A stretch of 64,000 bases of DNA from NCBI GenBank assembly GCA_964384205.1, contig CAYLKS010000007.1, positions 7,547 through 71,546 on the forward strand. The letters are read 5' to 3'. Origin of the DNA: CAYLKS01 sp964384205 [NCBI: uncultured bacterium] (GTDB lineage: Bacteria; JAGOEH01). Below the pieces are notes generated by a model. The model was not told where the DNA came from and did not search any database. It was given only the letters and a program-made list of their open reading frames with translations. Each line of letters starts with the position of its first letter. Within the stretch, counting starts at the first letter, position 1. This document shows positions 54,688 through 63,990 of this stretch, piece after piece. A program made the position numbers and the translations under genes.

Positions 54688-56740
54688 TTTTTCGGTCCTT
54701 TTTAAAAAGAAGTTTTTTATAATAGAAACTATTTCTATAAACAATTTTGACATAATTTCTTGTTTCATAATAGGGTATTAATTCTATAAATAAAAAGATA
54801 TTGTTTAGATTATCATATTTTTTTATCCATCTATTTACTGCTTTTGAACCAGCATTATATGCAGCAACTGCTAAAAAATAATTATTATATTTATCTATTA
54901 ATTTTTTGAAGTGTTTAATTCCAATTTGTAAATTGAGTTTTGGATCGAATAGATCTTGTGTAGAGATATTTTTTTTTGCTGTTCTTTTAGCTGTATATGG
55001 CATAAGTTGCATTAATCCTATTGCTCCTGCTTTTGAATATGCATTGGGGTTAAAAAGAGATTCTTGCCTTATTAGAGCGTAAATAAAGCTAATATCGATA
55101 CCATATTTATCACAAATTGGTTGAATTATATTTTTATAAGATAATGGAAACATTAGTTTTAGCACAGAAGTAGAAAAGTAGTTGTGATTATTATTTCTAA
55201 GCATATTTTCATATTCATTGCGTGTAATATAAAGTAATTTATTAAATTTTTTTAAATTGTAGAGCATATATGAATAAAGGATTAGGAATTCCTCCTTATT
55301 GTATAGTTTATATAATCTATAAATAAGGAAATAAGCATCCTGAGTGAATTTTGTTTTATACAGCATTACAAATAATTTATAGTATTTATTATTTTTTAGA
55401 TTAGAGAAATCTATTTTGTGCGTTTTTGTAGAATTATTCAGATGATTTGGCAGGAAAAATTGGGATATAACACATCCGTAATAATTGCCCTGCATTAGAT
55501 TATAAGATTTTGTAAAAAACTCAGTTGCAAGTTTTTCATTTTGTAATTTATTATAGATATTCCCGAGTATAAAATATACTTGCTGTTTTTCATACTTACT
55601 TTGTGCATAGTTTATTGCTATATTTAAAAATCTTATGGATTTTTCAAATTGTTTTTTTGAGATATAGTATAGTCCTATTCGCAAGTAGCTTTTAAATAAA
55701 TAGATCTTATGTTTTTTGATGTTACCTGTATATTTTAGAGCATATCTTATCTTGCCTTTTGAGATAAAATCAAAAATAAGATTGTAAGTTAATTCGGCTT
55801 TTATATTATTATTTTTTACAAGATTAGAACACTCAATCATTTTTCTAATATTATTTCTTTTCCAGTATATTAAGAAGAGATATTTTAAGGCAGCATCATT
55901 AAATCTATTAGGATATTTATTTATTACTATTCTTAAATATTTTCGCGCTTTTGTATAATTTTTTAATTTATAATAAGCTAATCCTTTATAATAATAATAA
56001 AATTGTTTATCTCTGTAGCTATTTATTTTTTTGTAAAATTTATTTAATTCTTTTAGGCCTTTTTTAGGATATCCTTTATTAATAAATAGTTTTATTCTGG
56101 TTTTCATTTCATTTTTTGTAAGTGATAGTTCTTTTTTATTTGTTAGAATTTTCATTTTATCATAAGCAAATTTATAGTAAGGATGGTTGATTTGATTTAC
56201 TATAATAGATTTGTATATTGCTATAGCACTATCTTTTTGATTACTTAATTCAAAAAGTTTTGCTTCTTCAATTAAAAGACTATCAGTATTAAAAAATTTA
56301 TATTTTTTTATTTGTTTTAAATTTGCAAGTGCCAGAGGATAATTTTGTATTTTTTTATAATAAGAAAAAGCATGGTAAAATAGTAATGGACTAAAAATAT
56401 TAGTAGAATCAATGTTATTATATTTTTTGGTTAGAGTTATTGTTTTATATTCAAAAAATTCTTTTATAATGGGATCTTTTATTTTTTTTAATGTTTGTAA
56501 TACATTATAATAGTCATGTTTTTTCTCATAAGATGATGCTAATTTTAAAAGAATTTCTTCATAGATATTGGGATGATTTTTAAATTTTGAGTGTATTTTT
56601 GAAAAATAAAAAATTGTTGAATCGTATTGATTTTGTTTAAAAAAAGCTCTTCCTTTTTTTAATTCTGTTAGATAGTCTTTTTTACAATTTATAAATGGCA
56701 GAAGCAGTATAATGCTAATAAAAATATATAGTAGCTTCAT
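54677..56740 (-). CDS. Lytic transglycosylase (Slt70-like) with TPR-like repeats
   Basis: 687 residues from ATG 56740, which begins the signal KLLYIFISIILLLPFINC; the frame extends to 56767 but that adds nine polar residues. Residues about 20-500 are helical repeats of TPR/Sel1 character (AYYKLKNYTKARKYLR). The C-terminal SLT domain has RQESLFNPNAYSKAGAIGLMQ (catalytic Glu) and AAYNAGSKAVNRW. It cleaves peptidoglycan glycan strands to anhydromuropeptides in the periplasm. A Cys after Asn suggests a lipoprotein with a relaxed lipobox. Its start overlaps the capA-like gene by 26 bases. Confidence 0.9.
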   Translation of the reverse strand: MKLLYIFISIILLLPFINCKKDYLTELKKGRAFFKQNQYDSTIFYFSKIHSKFKNHPNIYEEILLKLASSYEKKHDYYNVLQTLKKIKDPIIKEFFEYKTITLTKKYNNIDSTNIFSPLLFYHAFSYYKKIQNYPLALANLKQIKKYKFFNTDSLLIEEAKLFELSNQKDSAIAIYKSIIVNQINHPYYKFAYDKMKILTNKKELSLTKNEMKTRIKLFINKGYPKKGLKELNKFYKKINSYRDKQFYYYYKGLAYYKLKNYTKARKYLRIVINKYPNRFNDAALKYLFLIYWKRNNIRKMIECSNLVKNNNIKAELTYNLIFDFISKGKIRYALKYTGNIKKHKIYLFKSYLRIGLYYISKKQFEKSIRFLNIAINYAQSKYEKQQVYFILGNIYNKLQNEKLATEFFTKSYNLMQGNYYGCVISQFFLPNHLNNSTKTHKIDFSNLKNNKYYKLFVMLYKTKFTQDAYFLIYRLYKLYNKEEFLILYSYMLYNLKKFNKLLYITRNEYENMLRNNNHNYFSTSVLKLMFPLSYKNIIQPICDKYGIDISFIYALIRQESLFNPNAYSKAGAIGLMQLMPYTAKRTAKKNISTQDLFDPKLNLQIGIKHFKKLIDKYNNYFLAVAAYNAGSKAVNRWIKKYDNLNNIFLFIELIPYYETRNYVKIVYRNSFYYKKLLFKKDRKNEK

Positions 56741-57725
56741 TTTCTGAAATTGATACTTTTGAGTCATGTTTTTTTGAGAAATTTTTTATTCTTTTTAATA
56801 ATGGGTTATTGGTTACAAAAAAAGGTTTGAGAAATTGTTTTCTATTGTTTATTTTTAAGGGATATATGATTAATTTTTGTATAGTTTTATTTTTTATGAT
56901 TAGTTTTGTTAAAGATGTTTCATTTGTTTTTGAAAATGTTCCAAATATAAAATTTCCAAGACTGTAAATAATAGGTTTATTTTTATAGGTTTCTACACCA
57001 ATAAAAGTATGGGAATGGCTTCCAACTACTATGTCTGCACCGTTATCAATACATAAATGAGCAAGAGAATATTGATATGGTTTTGGTTTATGGGTGAGTT
57101 CTCCACCCCAGTGAAAATATATTATCAGTATATCAACCTTTGATTTTATATTTTTTATATCATTTTTAATATAGCTGATATATCCAAAATTTATGCCAGG
57201 AGAGAATGTTTTTGCAATCATATAATCTCCGAGCATTTTGCTGTAATTTAGTATCCCTATTTTAGTATTATTTAGTGTATAGATTTTAGCTGTTCTTGCA
57301 TCCTGGATATTTGCGCCAATACCGCAATAATCAATTTCAAGAGAATCAAGTACATCCATAATATCATAAGCTCCCAATATTCCATAATCCATTGTATGAT
57401 TATTTGCGCACATGAAGCAGTCTATATTTAGCCATTTTAATAGATGGTAATATTCATTGCTCAGATAGTAGTTATATTTTTTAGGCATTGGTGGGTAGTT
57501 TTCTTTTATTATAGAGAATTCAAGATTTGCTATAGATAAATCTGTAGGATAGAAAATATTTTTTATCTTTTCATAAAAGTAATTAGAATCTTTTATTGTT
57601 GCAAGAAGGTTTTCATGGTTATTTGCAATAAGTATATCTCCACATAGATTAATAATAATTTCCTGTGCAAATATTTTGAGAGTAATTAAATTCAAAAGAA
57701 TAATAAAAGATATGTTTTTTATCAT
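56715..57725 (-). CDS. CapA/PGA_cap-family metallophosphatase-like protein
   Basis: 336 residues with an N-terminal signal (ending about IFAQ, 21). INLCGDILIANN, DLSIANLEFSI, MCANNHTMDYG, IYFHWGGEL and VGSHSHTFIG carry the metal-binding residues of the CapA family (calcineurin-like fold), and YSLGNFIFG is the last conserved motif. Family members take part in poly-gamma-glutamate or capsule production; the substrate here is unknown. It lies nine bases after the UDP-sugar dehydrogenase gene, consistent with envelope-polymer work. Confidence 0.87.
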   Translation of the reverse strand: MIKNISFIILLNLITLKIFAQEIIINLCGDILIANNHENLLATIKDSNYFYEKIKNIFYPTDLSIANLEFSIIKENYPPMPKKYNYYLSNEYYHLLKWLNIDCFMCANNHTMDYGILGAYDIMDVLDSLEIDYCGIGANIQDARTAKIYTLNNTKIGILNYSKMLGDYMIAKTFSPGINFGYISYIKNDIKNIKSKVDILIIYFHWGGELTHKPKPYQYSLAHLCIDNGADIVVGSHSHTFIGVETYKNKPIIYSLGNFIFGTFSKTNETSLTKLIIKNKTIQKLIIYPLKINNRKQFLKPFFVTNNPLLKRIKNFSKKHDSKVSISENEATIYFY

Positions 57726-57734
57726 AAAAAGAGA

Positions 57735-59114
57735 TTATTTCCCTTTTAAAAATGGTGATCCGACAGCCAGATAGTCATATCCTTTTTCAACAAGCATTTC
57801 ATAATCAGGAATCATTCTCCTACCATCTATTATTAGATAAGGAGGGTTTACTGTTTCTTCTATAAAATAAGATAGTCCACGAAATTCTTCCCAGTCAGTG
57901 GAGATGAAGAGTGCATCAGATGTGGTTATTGCGTCTTTTGAGCTATCAAAGTATTTAATTTTTTCAAATAGAGAATTTTTTGCAGGGTCAAAGATTTTTT
58001 TAGCCTCATGGATTGCTAAAGGGTCATATGCTCGAATTTCTTTTACACCTTTACCCAGCAAAGCTTCTACAACTTTAATAGAAGAGGCATCTCTCATATC
58101 ATTGGTTCTTTGTTTAAATGCAAGGCCTAATAGTGCAATTGTTTTACCATTGAAATTGAATCCTGCTTCTTCTACAGCCCTATCAATTAGATATGTCTTT
58201 TGATATTCATTAATATTATATACTGCTTCTAATAGTGTTGTATCAGCGCCTTTAGACTTTAGTTGATATATTAAAGATTGTATATCTTTGCCAAAACAGC
58301 TTCCACCTGCTCCATTTGATACGTATGAGCCCCATGTTGCGATTCTATAATCAGCAGTTACACCTATTTTTAATTTTTCCATATTAACATTATTCATTTT
58401 TTCAGCAACTCTTGCCCCTACACCATTCCAGAATGATATATATGTTAATAATAAAGTGTTTGATATATATTTTATGGATTCGGCTGTTTCGGGAGATGTT
58501 TCTATATATTTTATCCTTACATGATTATAAAATTGGCTATATACACGTCTTAGTATTTTGAAGTCTTCTTCTGAATCAGCACCGACTACTACTCTATCTG
58601 GTTTTCTTGATAATTGTACAGCATCGCCTTCTGGGAGAAATTCAGGATTTGATGCAACACCTACATTTTTTACATTATATTTTTCTAATATCTTTTGAAG
58701 CCTTCTTGCAGTGCCGATAGGTACTGTACTTTTATTCACAATTACCATTCTTTTTGATGGTGGATTTTTGGATAAAATTTTTGCAATATCTTCAGCAGCA
58801 CTATCATAATATGATAGGTTTGTAGAACCATCTGGATTTGGAGGGGTCGGTACACACATAAATACAGCATCCGCATCTTTAATTGCTTTTTCTAAATTAT
58901 GTGAGAAGAATAGATATCGGTTTAATGTTTCTGAAATTACTTCATATAAGCCTTCTTCATTTACATAGAATTCTATTTTTTCTTTTTTTCCTGTTTTAAA
59001 GGCTTCTATTTTGTTTTTATCAATATCATAAGCCCATACGTAGTGCCCATATTCTGATAAAACAGCAGCATGAGTTAGACCTACGAATCCTGTTCCTACA
59101 ACTAAAATTTTCAT
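57735..59114 (-). CDS. ugd: UDP-glucose 6-dehydrogenase family protein
   Basis: 459 residues. The N-terminal Rossmann motif is VVGTGFVGLTHAAVLSEYGH. CVPTPPNPDGS and NKSTVPIGTA are family signatures, and the catalytic Cys is in GAGGSCFGKDI (usually GGSCFPKD). KQRTNDMRDAS and the C-terminal UDP-binding domain complete the enzyme. It oxidises UDP-glucose (or a related UDP-sugar) to the uronic acid for exopolysaccharide or LPS. AGGAGG lies six bases before the ATG. It starts the minus-strand envelope operon. Confidence 0.93.
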   Translation of the reverse strand: MKILVVGTGFVGLTHAAVLSEYGHYVWAYDIDKNKIEAFKTGKKEKIEFYVNEEGLYEVISETLNRYLFFSHNLEKAIKDADAVFMCVPTPPNPDGSTNLSYYDSAAEDIAKILSKNPPSKRMVIVNKSTVPIGTARRLQKILEKYNVKNVGVASNPEFLPEGDAVQLSRKPDRVVVGADSEEDFKILRRVYSQFYNHVRIKYIETSPETAESIKYISNTLLLTYISFWNGVGARVAEKMNNVNMEKLKIGVTADYRIATWGSYVSNGAGGSCFGKDIQSLIYQLKSKGADTTLLEAVYNINEYQKTYLIDRAVEEAGFNFNGKTIALLGLAFKQRTNDMRDASSIKVVEALLGKGVKEIRAYDPLAIHEAKKIFDPAKNSLFEKIKYFDSSKDAITTSDALFISTDWEEFRGLSYFIEETVNPPYLIIDGRRMIPDYEMLVEKGYDYLAVGSPFLKGK

Positions 59115-59142
59115 TCAAATCCTCCTTTTTCACAAAAATACC

Positions 59143-59170
59143 TTGACATAATTTTGCCTTAATTTATAAT
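59143..59170 (+). promoter_or_regulatory. Consensus sigma-70 promoter of ilvE
   Basis: TTGACA (59143-59148), a 16-base spacer and TATAAT (59165-59170): both hexamers are exact. The expected start is about 80 bases before the ilvE ATG. No obvious attenuator hairpin lies in that leader. Confidence 0.8.
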
Positions 59171-59256
59171 TAATTATGAACAATTTAATTATTATTGTAA
59201 AAAAATTCAAGTGATTTTTAGAAGAAAAGATTTTAAAATTCAAAATGGAGGTTAGA

Positions 59257-60330
59257 ATGGATATTAAAAAGAATCTTGTATCGCAGGATAAATTAAAAGA
59301 AGTTCCAGAAGATTTTTTCCATTTAGTATTTGGCAGAAATTTTACAGATCATATGTTTATAATGAAATATACAGAAGAAAAAGGGTGGCACGATCCTGAA
59401 ATTAAGCCTTATGAAAATTTATGTTTAGATCCAGCTGCTATTATTTTTCATTATGGACAGGAAGTTTTTGAGGGACAGAAGGCATATAGATCTCCTGAAG
59501 GAAAAATATTATTATTTCGTCCCGATGAAAATGGTAAAAGAATGAATGCTTCTTTAGAAAGAATGTGTATGCCTGAGATACCATTAGAAGACTTCATCAC
59601 AGCGGAAAAAGAATTGCTTAAAGTAGAACAAAGATGGGTTCCATCTCAAAGAGGCTGCGCTTTATATATGAGACCAAATGTAATTGCTACAGAACCTGGC
59701 TTAGGGCTTAGACCATCTACAGAATATCTTTTTTATATAATTTTATCCCCTGTAGGTCCTTATTATAAAAAAGGGTTTAATCCAGTATCTTTATGGGTTT
59801 CAACAGAATATGTAAGATCTGTTAAAGGTGGTACTGGTGCTGCTAAAACAGGCGGTAATTATGCTGGTAGTTTGCTTGCTTCTAAAATAGCATTTCAAAA
59901 AGGATATGATCAGGTATTATGGTTGGATGCTAAAGAATTAAAATATGTAGAAGAAGTGGGAGCAATGAATATTTTCTTCTATATTAATGATACTTTGGTT
60001 ACACCTGAATTATCCGGTTCTATTTTACCGGGTATTACCAGAAAGTCTATTATAGATCTTGCAAAGGATATGGGAATTAAAGTTGAAGAAAGAAGAATTT
60101 CTATAGATGAGGTTATTGAAAGTATTGAAAATGGTTCTTTAAAAGAGTCTTTTGGTTGTGGAACTGCTGCAGTTATTACACCTGTAGGAACTATTGGTTA
60201 TAAGGATAAAAATTATATTATAAATGATAATAAGACGGGAGAATTAACCGAGAAACTTTTTGACATTTTGACAGGTATACAATACGGAGAGATTGAGGAT
60301 AAATTTGGATGGAATTTGGTGATTGAGTAA
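59257..60330 (+). CDS. ilvE: Branched-chain amino-acid aminotransferase
   Basis: 357 residues from ATG 59257, which has GGAGG (59247-59251) five bases upstream; the earlier in-frame ATG 59245 overlaps that site. Motifs are YGQEVFEGQKAYRSPEGKI, FRPDENGKRMNAS, and the PLP-lysine region GGTGAAKTGGNYAGSL, typical of the type-II (eukaryote-like) BCAT group. GSILPGITRKSII and FGCGTAAVITPVG complete the fold. It makes or degrades Val, Leu and Ile in the cytoplasm. Confidence 0.95.
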   Translation: MDIKKNLVSQDKLKEVPEDFFHLVFGRNFTDHMFIMKYTEEKGWHDPEIKPYENLCLDPAAIIFHYGQEVFEGQKAYRSPEGKILLFRPDENGKRMNASLERMCMPEIPLEDFITAEKELLKVEQRWVPSQRGCALYMRPNVIATEPGLGLRPSTEYLFYIILSPVGPYYKKGFNPVSLWVSTEYVRSVKGGTGAAKTGGNYAGSLLASKIAFQKGYDQVLWLDAKELKYVEEVGAMNIFFYINDTLVTPELSGSILPGITRKSIIDLAKDMGIKVEERRISIDEVIESIENGSLKESFGCGTAAVITPVGTIGYKDKNYIINDNKTGELTEKLFDILTGIQYGEIEDKFGWNLVIE

Positions 60331-61054
60331 ACAAATTTCTGTAGGCTATTTTGATATAACTGGGCGTTCAATAGCGTCTATAGAAACGTTTTTTTATATA
60401 AAAAAATTTAAATTGGGGATTGATGCCGGATGGCGGGCAGATGAGATATTTAAAAATAATGTAGATAATTTGTTTATATCTCATCTGCATCCTGACCATT
60501 GGGATGGAATACTTCATATTTTATTTAGAAATTATCTGTTGAAAAGGAAAATAACTTTTCTTGTATATAATCGTATTTTTGAACAATTTTTGAATATTTT
60601 GAATTCTTTTCAGAATAATATTGGCATATCTTTTGATTTTGACGTTACCCCTGTTGATGTAAAATCAGATTTCATACTTGATGAGAATTTTTATCTATCT
60701 TTTTATGAAATGGATCATAGTAAACCTACACTGGGATTGATATTATTTAATAATAATAAGCCAATTTTCGCATATACTTCTGACACTTCTATTAATGGTG
60801 TTTTAGAAAATCCTATTTTTTGTGAATCAGAAGTTTTGTTTATTGAATCTACTTTTTTAGACAAACAAGATTATGATAAAGCAATAGAGCATAAGCATAT
60901 TCATATTAAACAAATAGCGGATAATTTGGATAAGTTTAATAATAAAAAGATTTATTTGATACATATTAGCCCCAGATATTCTGAAGAAGAGAGGATTTTT
61001 TGGTTTAATTTTTATTTTGGCGATAAAAAAAATAAAAATATCAAAATTCTGTGA
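60323..61054 (+). CDS. MBL-fold metallo-hydrolase
   Basis: 243 residues starting at a TTG that overlaps the ilvE end by eight bases; no ATG occurs in frame before residue 130. LFISHLHPDHWDGI is the HxHxDH zinc-binding motif of the metallo-beta-lactamase fold. SDTSINGV gives the later Asp and HKHIHIKQIA a His-rich segment, with LIHISPRY at the end, as in RNase Z/PqsE-like hydrolases. Substrate unknown; possibly a 3'-processing or phosphodiester hydrolase. Confidence 0.82.
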   Translation: MSKQISVGYFDITGRSIASIETFFYIKKFKLGIDAGWRADEIFKNNVDNLFISHLHPDHWDGILHILFRNYLLKRKITFLVYNRIFEQFLNILNSFQNNIGISFDFDVTPVDVKSDFILDENFYLSFYEMDHSKPTLGLILFNNNKPIFAYTSDTSINGVLENPIFCESEVLFIESTFLDKQDYDKAIEHKHIHIKQIADNLDKFNNKKIYLIHISPRYSEEERIFWFNFYFGDKKNKNIKIL

Positions 61055-61137
61055 ATAAAATTTGCTTGCTTATTATACAATTATTTATTATTATAGAACT
61101 TAGATTAGAGTCAAAACATCCATAAAAGGAGGAAAAA

Positions 61138-63228
61138 GTGAAACATTACGATGCTGAAAATATTAGAAATATAGCTTTAGTTTCTCATTCTGGTGCAGGA
61201 AAGACTTCTTTAGCTGAGGCTTTGATGTTTGTAGCAGGAGCCTCTAAAAGATTGGGGAAAGTTGATGATGGCAATACAATTTCTGATTTTAATAAAGATG
61301 AAATAGAGAGGAAAATTTCTATTAATTCTTCTTTAATGCATCTTGAATGGAAAAAGAATAAAATAAATATTATTGATAATCCTGGTTATATAGATTTTAT
61401 AGGAGAAGTGCATGGTGCCTTGAAAGTTAGTGAAAATGCAATTGTTATTATAAATGGTGTTTCAGGTATAGAAGTTGGTACAGAGCTTGTATGGGATATG
61501 GTTAATCAATATAAAAATAGTACTATATTTTTTATAAATCAATTAGATAAAGAGCATACTAGATTTGATGAAATTATAGGACAGTTGAAGGAAAGATTTC
61601 ATCATAATATTATTCCCTTACAATTTCCAATCAATGCTGGTCCAGGATTTAATGCTATAGTGGATCTTATTTCAATGAAAGCTTTATATTTTGATTCAGA
61701 TAGTGGTAAAATAGAAATAAAAGATATTCCGGCTGATTTGCAATCAAAAGCAGAAGAAATGAGAGCAGAATTAATTGATTCTGCTGCAGAAGTAGATGAT
61801 GAAATAATGGAAAAATATTTAGAAAGTGGTGAATTATCTGATGAAGAGATGAAAAAGGCTATAAAGATTGGTATTAAGAATCAAGCGTTATTTCCAGTGT
61901 TTTGCGGTTCTTCTACCTCTTTAGTTGGTATATCTTCATTACTTGATGTCGTTATTGATGCATTACCATCACCAGCAGATGTAAAAGAGATATCACTTAT
62001 AAATAATGAATCAAAAGAAACAGAAACAGTAGCAATAGGGCCAGATAAAGATACTATTTTATTTGTATTTAAGACATTATCTGAGCAACATGTAGGAGAG
62101 TTATCGTTCTTTAAGGTTATAAGTGGTAGTACAAGTAATGGTCAGGAATTGGTTAATAGAACAACAGATTCTCCAGAAAGAGTAGGGCAGATTTTCTTTA
62201 TGAGAGGTAAGGAACGTTCTGAAGTTGATAAAGTCTCTTTTGGAGATATTGGGGCTTTGGTAAAATTGAAAAAGACACATACTAATAATACTTTAACTGA
62301 GAAAAAAATAAATTATTTAGTTCCTCCAATTGATTTTCCTGAGCCAAAAATTAGAGCAGCAGTTAAAGCTTTAAATCAAGGAGATGAAGAGAAAATAGCA
62401 GCTGGTTTTAGTAAATTGCATGAGGAAGATCCTACATTTTTTAGTACAGTTGATACAGAATTGAAACAGACTATTGTATTTGGTCAGGGAGAATTACAGC
62501 TTGAGATTATTTGCAATAGATTAAAAGAGAGATTTGGTGTTGGAGTAGAATTAATTAGGCCAAAGATTCCATATAGAGAAACTATTAAGAAGAAATCAGA
62601 GGCAAGATATAAATATAAAAAACAGTCAGGTGGTAGAGGACAGTATGGAGATGTTAATATTGTTATTGAACCATTATCACGTGGTGGTGGATTTGAATTT
62701 GTAGATGCTATTGTTGGTGGAGTTATACCTGGCAAATATATTCCTGCTGTTGAGAAAGGTATTAGAGAAACTATGGAAGAAGGTATCTTAGCTGGTTATA
62801 AGATTGTGGATTTGAAAGTTACTTTGAATGATGGTTCTTATCATTCAGTTGATTCGTCAGATTTAGCTTTTAAAATTGCAGCTTCTATGGCTTTGAAAAA
62901 AGCTTTTGAAAGTGCGAATCCTACTTTGTTAGAACCTATATATGAAATAGAAGTTACTGTTCCAGAAGAATATATGGGCGATGTTATGGGAGATATTTCA
63001 GCAAGAAGAGGAAAAATTCAGGGAATGAATGCAAAAGGACATTTTCAGGTGATTAAAGCATTGGTACCGTTAGCAGAATTGTATAGATATTCAACATCAC
63101 TTCGTTCAATGACTCAAGGTCGTGGTTTGCACACTCAAAAATTCTCTCACTATGAAGAAGTACCCCATGATGTTATTCAAAAAATTATAGAAGAAGCTAA
63201 AAGAGAAAAAGAGGAAATTAATAAATAA
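61138..63228 (+). CDS. Elongation factor G-like GTPase (FusA2-type)
   Basis: 696 residues with all five EF-G domains. The start is GTG, six bases after AGGAGG. The P-loop is SHSGAGKTSL, and G4 is INQLDKEH instead of the usual NKMD. Switch II reads DNPGYIDFIGEV, so the GTPase-activating His of DTPGHVDF is Tyr84, as in the EF-G-like subgroup that sits beside canonical EF-G in many bacteria. The domain IV tip and SMTQGRG near the end are conserved. It may work in ribosome recycling or under stress and is unlikely to be the only EF-G of the cell. Confidence 0.85.
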   Translation: MKHYDAENIRNIALVSHSGAGKTSLAEALMFVAGASKRLGKVDDGNTISDFNKDEIERKISINSSLMHLEWKKNKINIIDNPGYIDFIGEVHGALKVSENAIVIINGVSGIEVGTELVWDMVNQYKNSTIFFINQLDKEHTRFDEIIGQLKERFHHNIIPLQFPINAGPGFNAIVDLISMKALYFDSDSGKIEIKDIPADLQSKAEEMRAELIDSAAEVDDEIMEKYLESGELSDEEMKKAIKIGIKNQALFPVFCGSSTSLVGISSLLDVVIDALPSPADVKEISLINNESKETETVAIGPDKDTILFVFKTLSEQHVGELSFFKVISGSTSNGQELVNRTTDSPERVGQIFFMRGKERSEVDKVSFGDIGALVKLKKTHTNNTLTEKKINYLVPPIDFPEPKIRAAVKALNQGDEEKIAAGFSKLHEEDPTFFSTVDTELKQTIVFGQGELQLEIICNRLKERFGVGVELIRPKIPYRETIKKKSEARYKYKKQSGGRGQYGDVNIVIEPLSRGGGFEFVDAIVGGVIPGKYIPAVEKGIRETMEEGILAGYKIVDLKVTLNDGSYHSVDSSDLAFKIAASMALKKAFESANPTLLEPIYEIEVTVPEEYMGDVMGDISARRGKIQGMNAKGHFQVIKALVPLAELYRYSTSLRSMTQGRGLHTQKFSHYEEVPHDVIQKIIEEAKREKEEINK

Positions 63229-63243
63229 TTAAGGAGTTAATGA

Positions 63244-63990
63244 ATGTCAGGACATAATAAATGGAGCACCATTAAAAGAAAAAAAGAAAAAAATGATGCC
63301 CAGAGAGGTAGAATTTTTACAAGGTTAATTAAAGAAATAACTGTTGCTGCCCGATTGGGTGGAGGAGATCCTGAAACTAATTCAAGGTTACGTTCTGCAA
63401 TTGCTAATGCAAAAGCACAGAATATGCCTCAAGATAATATTATAAGAGCTATTAAAAAAGGTACTGGTGAGTTACCTGGTGTTAGTTATGAAGAAATTAC
63501 TTATGAGGGATATGGTCCAGGTGGCACTGCTATTTTAGTTGAATGTATGACTGATAATAGGAATAGAACTCATCCGGAAATAAAGCATATTTTTTCAAAA
63601 TATAATGGTAACCTTGGCTCAAGTAATAGTGTTGCATGGATGTTTGATAAAAAAGGAATTATTCAGGTTCCAGCAGATAAAACAGATGAAGATTCATTAT
63701 TAGAATTGTTAATAGATTTTGATGTTGATGATATTTCTAATGAAGAGGGATTTTTTGAAATTACTATTGCTCCTAAGGATTTAGAATCTGCTAAAAAGGT
63801 ATTGGAAGACAATAATATACCTATATCTCATGCTGAAGTTTCTATGGTTCCTCAAAATACTAAAAAGCTTGAAGGTAAAGAAGCAGAAACTATGTTAAAG
63901 TTATTAGATGCATTGGAAAATCACGATGATGTACAACATGTTTACTCTAATTGTGAATTTGATGAAGAGTTTTTAAAAGCTAATTCATAG
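63244..63990 (+). CDS. yebC: YebC/TACO1-family protein
   Basis: 248 residues, full length. MSGHNKWSTIKRKKEKNDAQ, FTRLIKEITVAARLGGGDP and ANAKAQNMPQDNIIRAIKKG define the family, as does YEGYGPGGTAILVECMTDN. The family was described as transcription regulators, and later work links it to translation through stalling sequences. It follows the EF-G-like gene by 15 bases, a translation-related pairing. AAGGAG precedes the ATG. The gene is complete, ending 10 bases before the window edge. Confidence 0.95.
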   Translation: MSGHNKWSTIKRKKEKNDAQRGRIFTRLIKEITVAARLGGGDPETNSRLRSAIANAKAQNMPQDNIIRAIKKGTGELPGVSYEEITYEGYGPGGTAILVECMTDNRNRTHPEIKHIFSKYNGNLGSSNSVAWMFDKKGIIQVPADKTDEDSLLELLIDFDVDDISNEEGFFEITIAPKDLESAKKVLEDNNIPISHAEVSMVPQNTKKLEGKEAETMLKLLDALENHDDVQHVYSNCEFDEEFLKANS

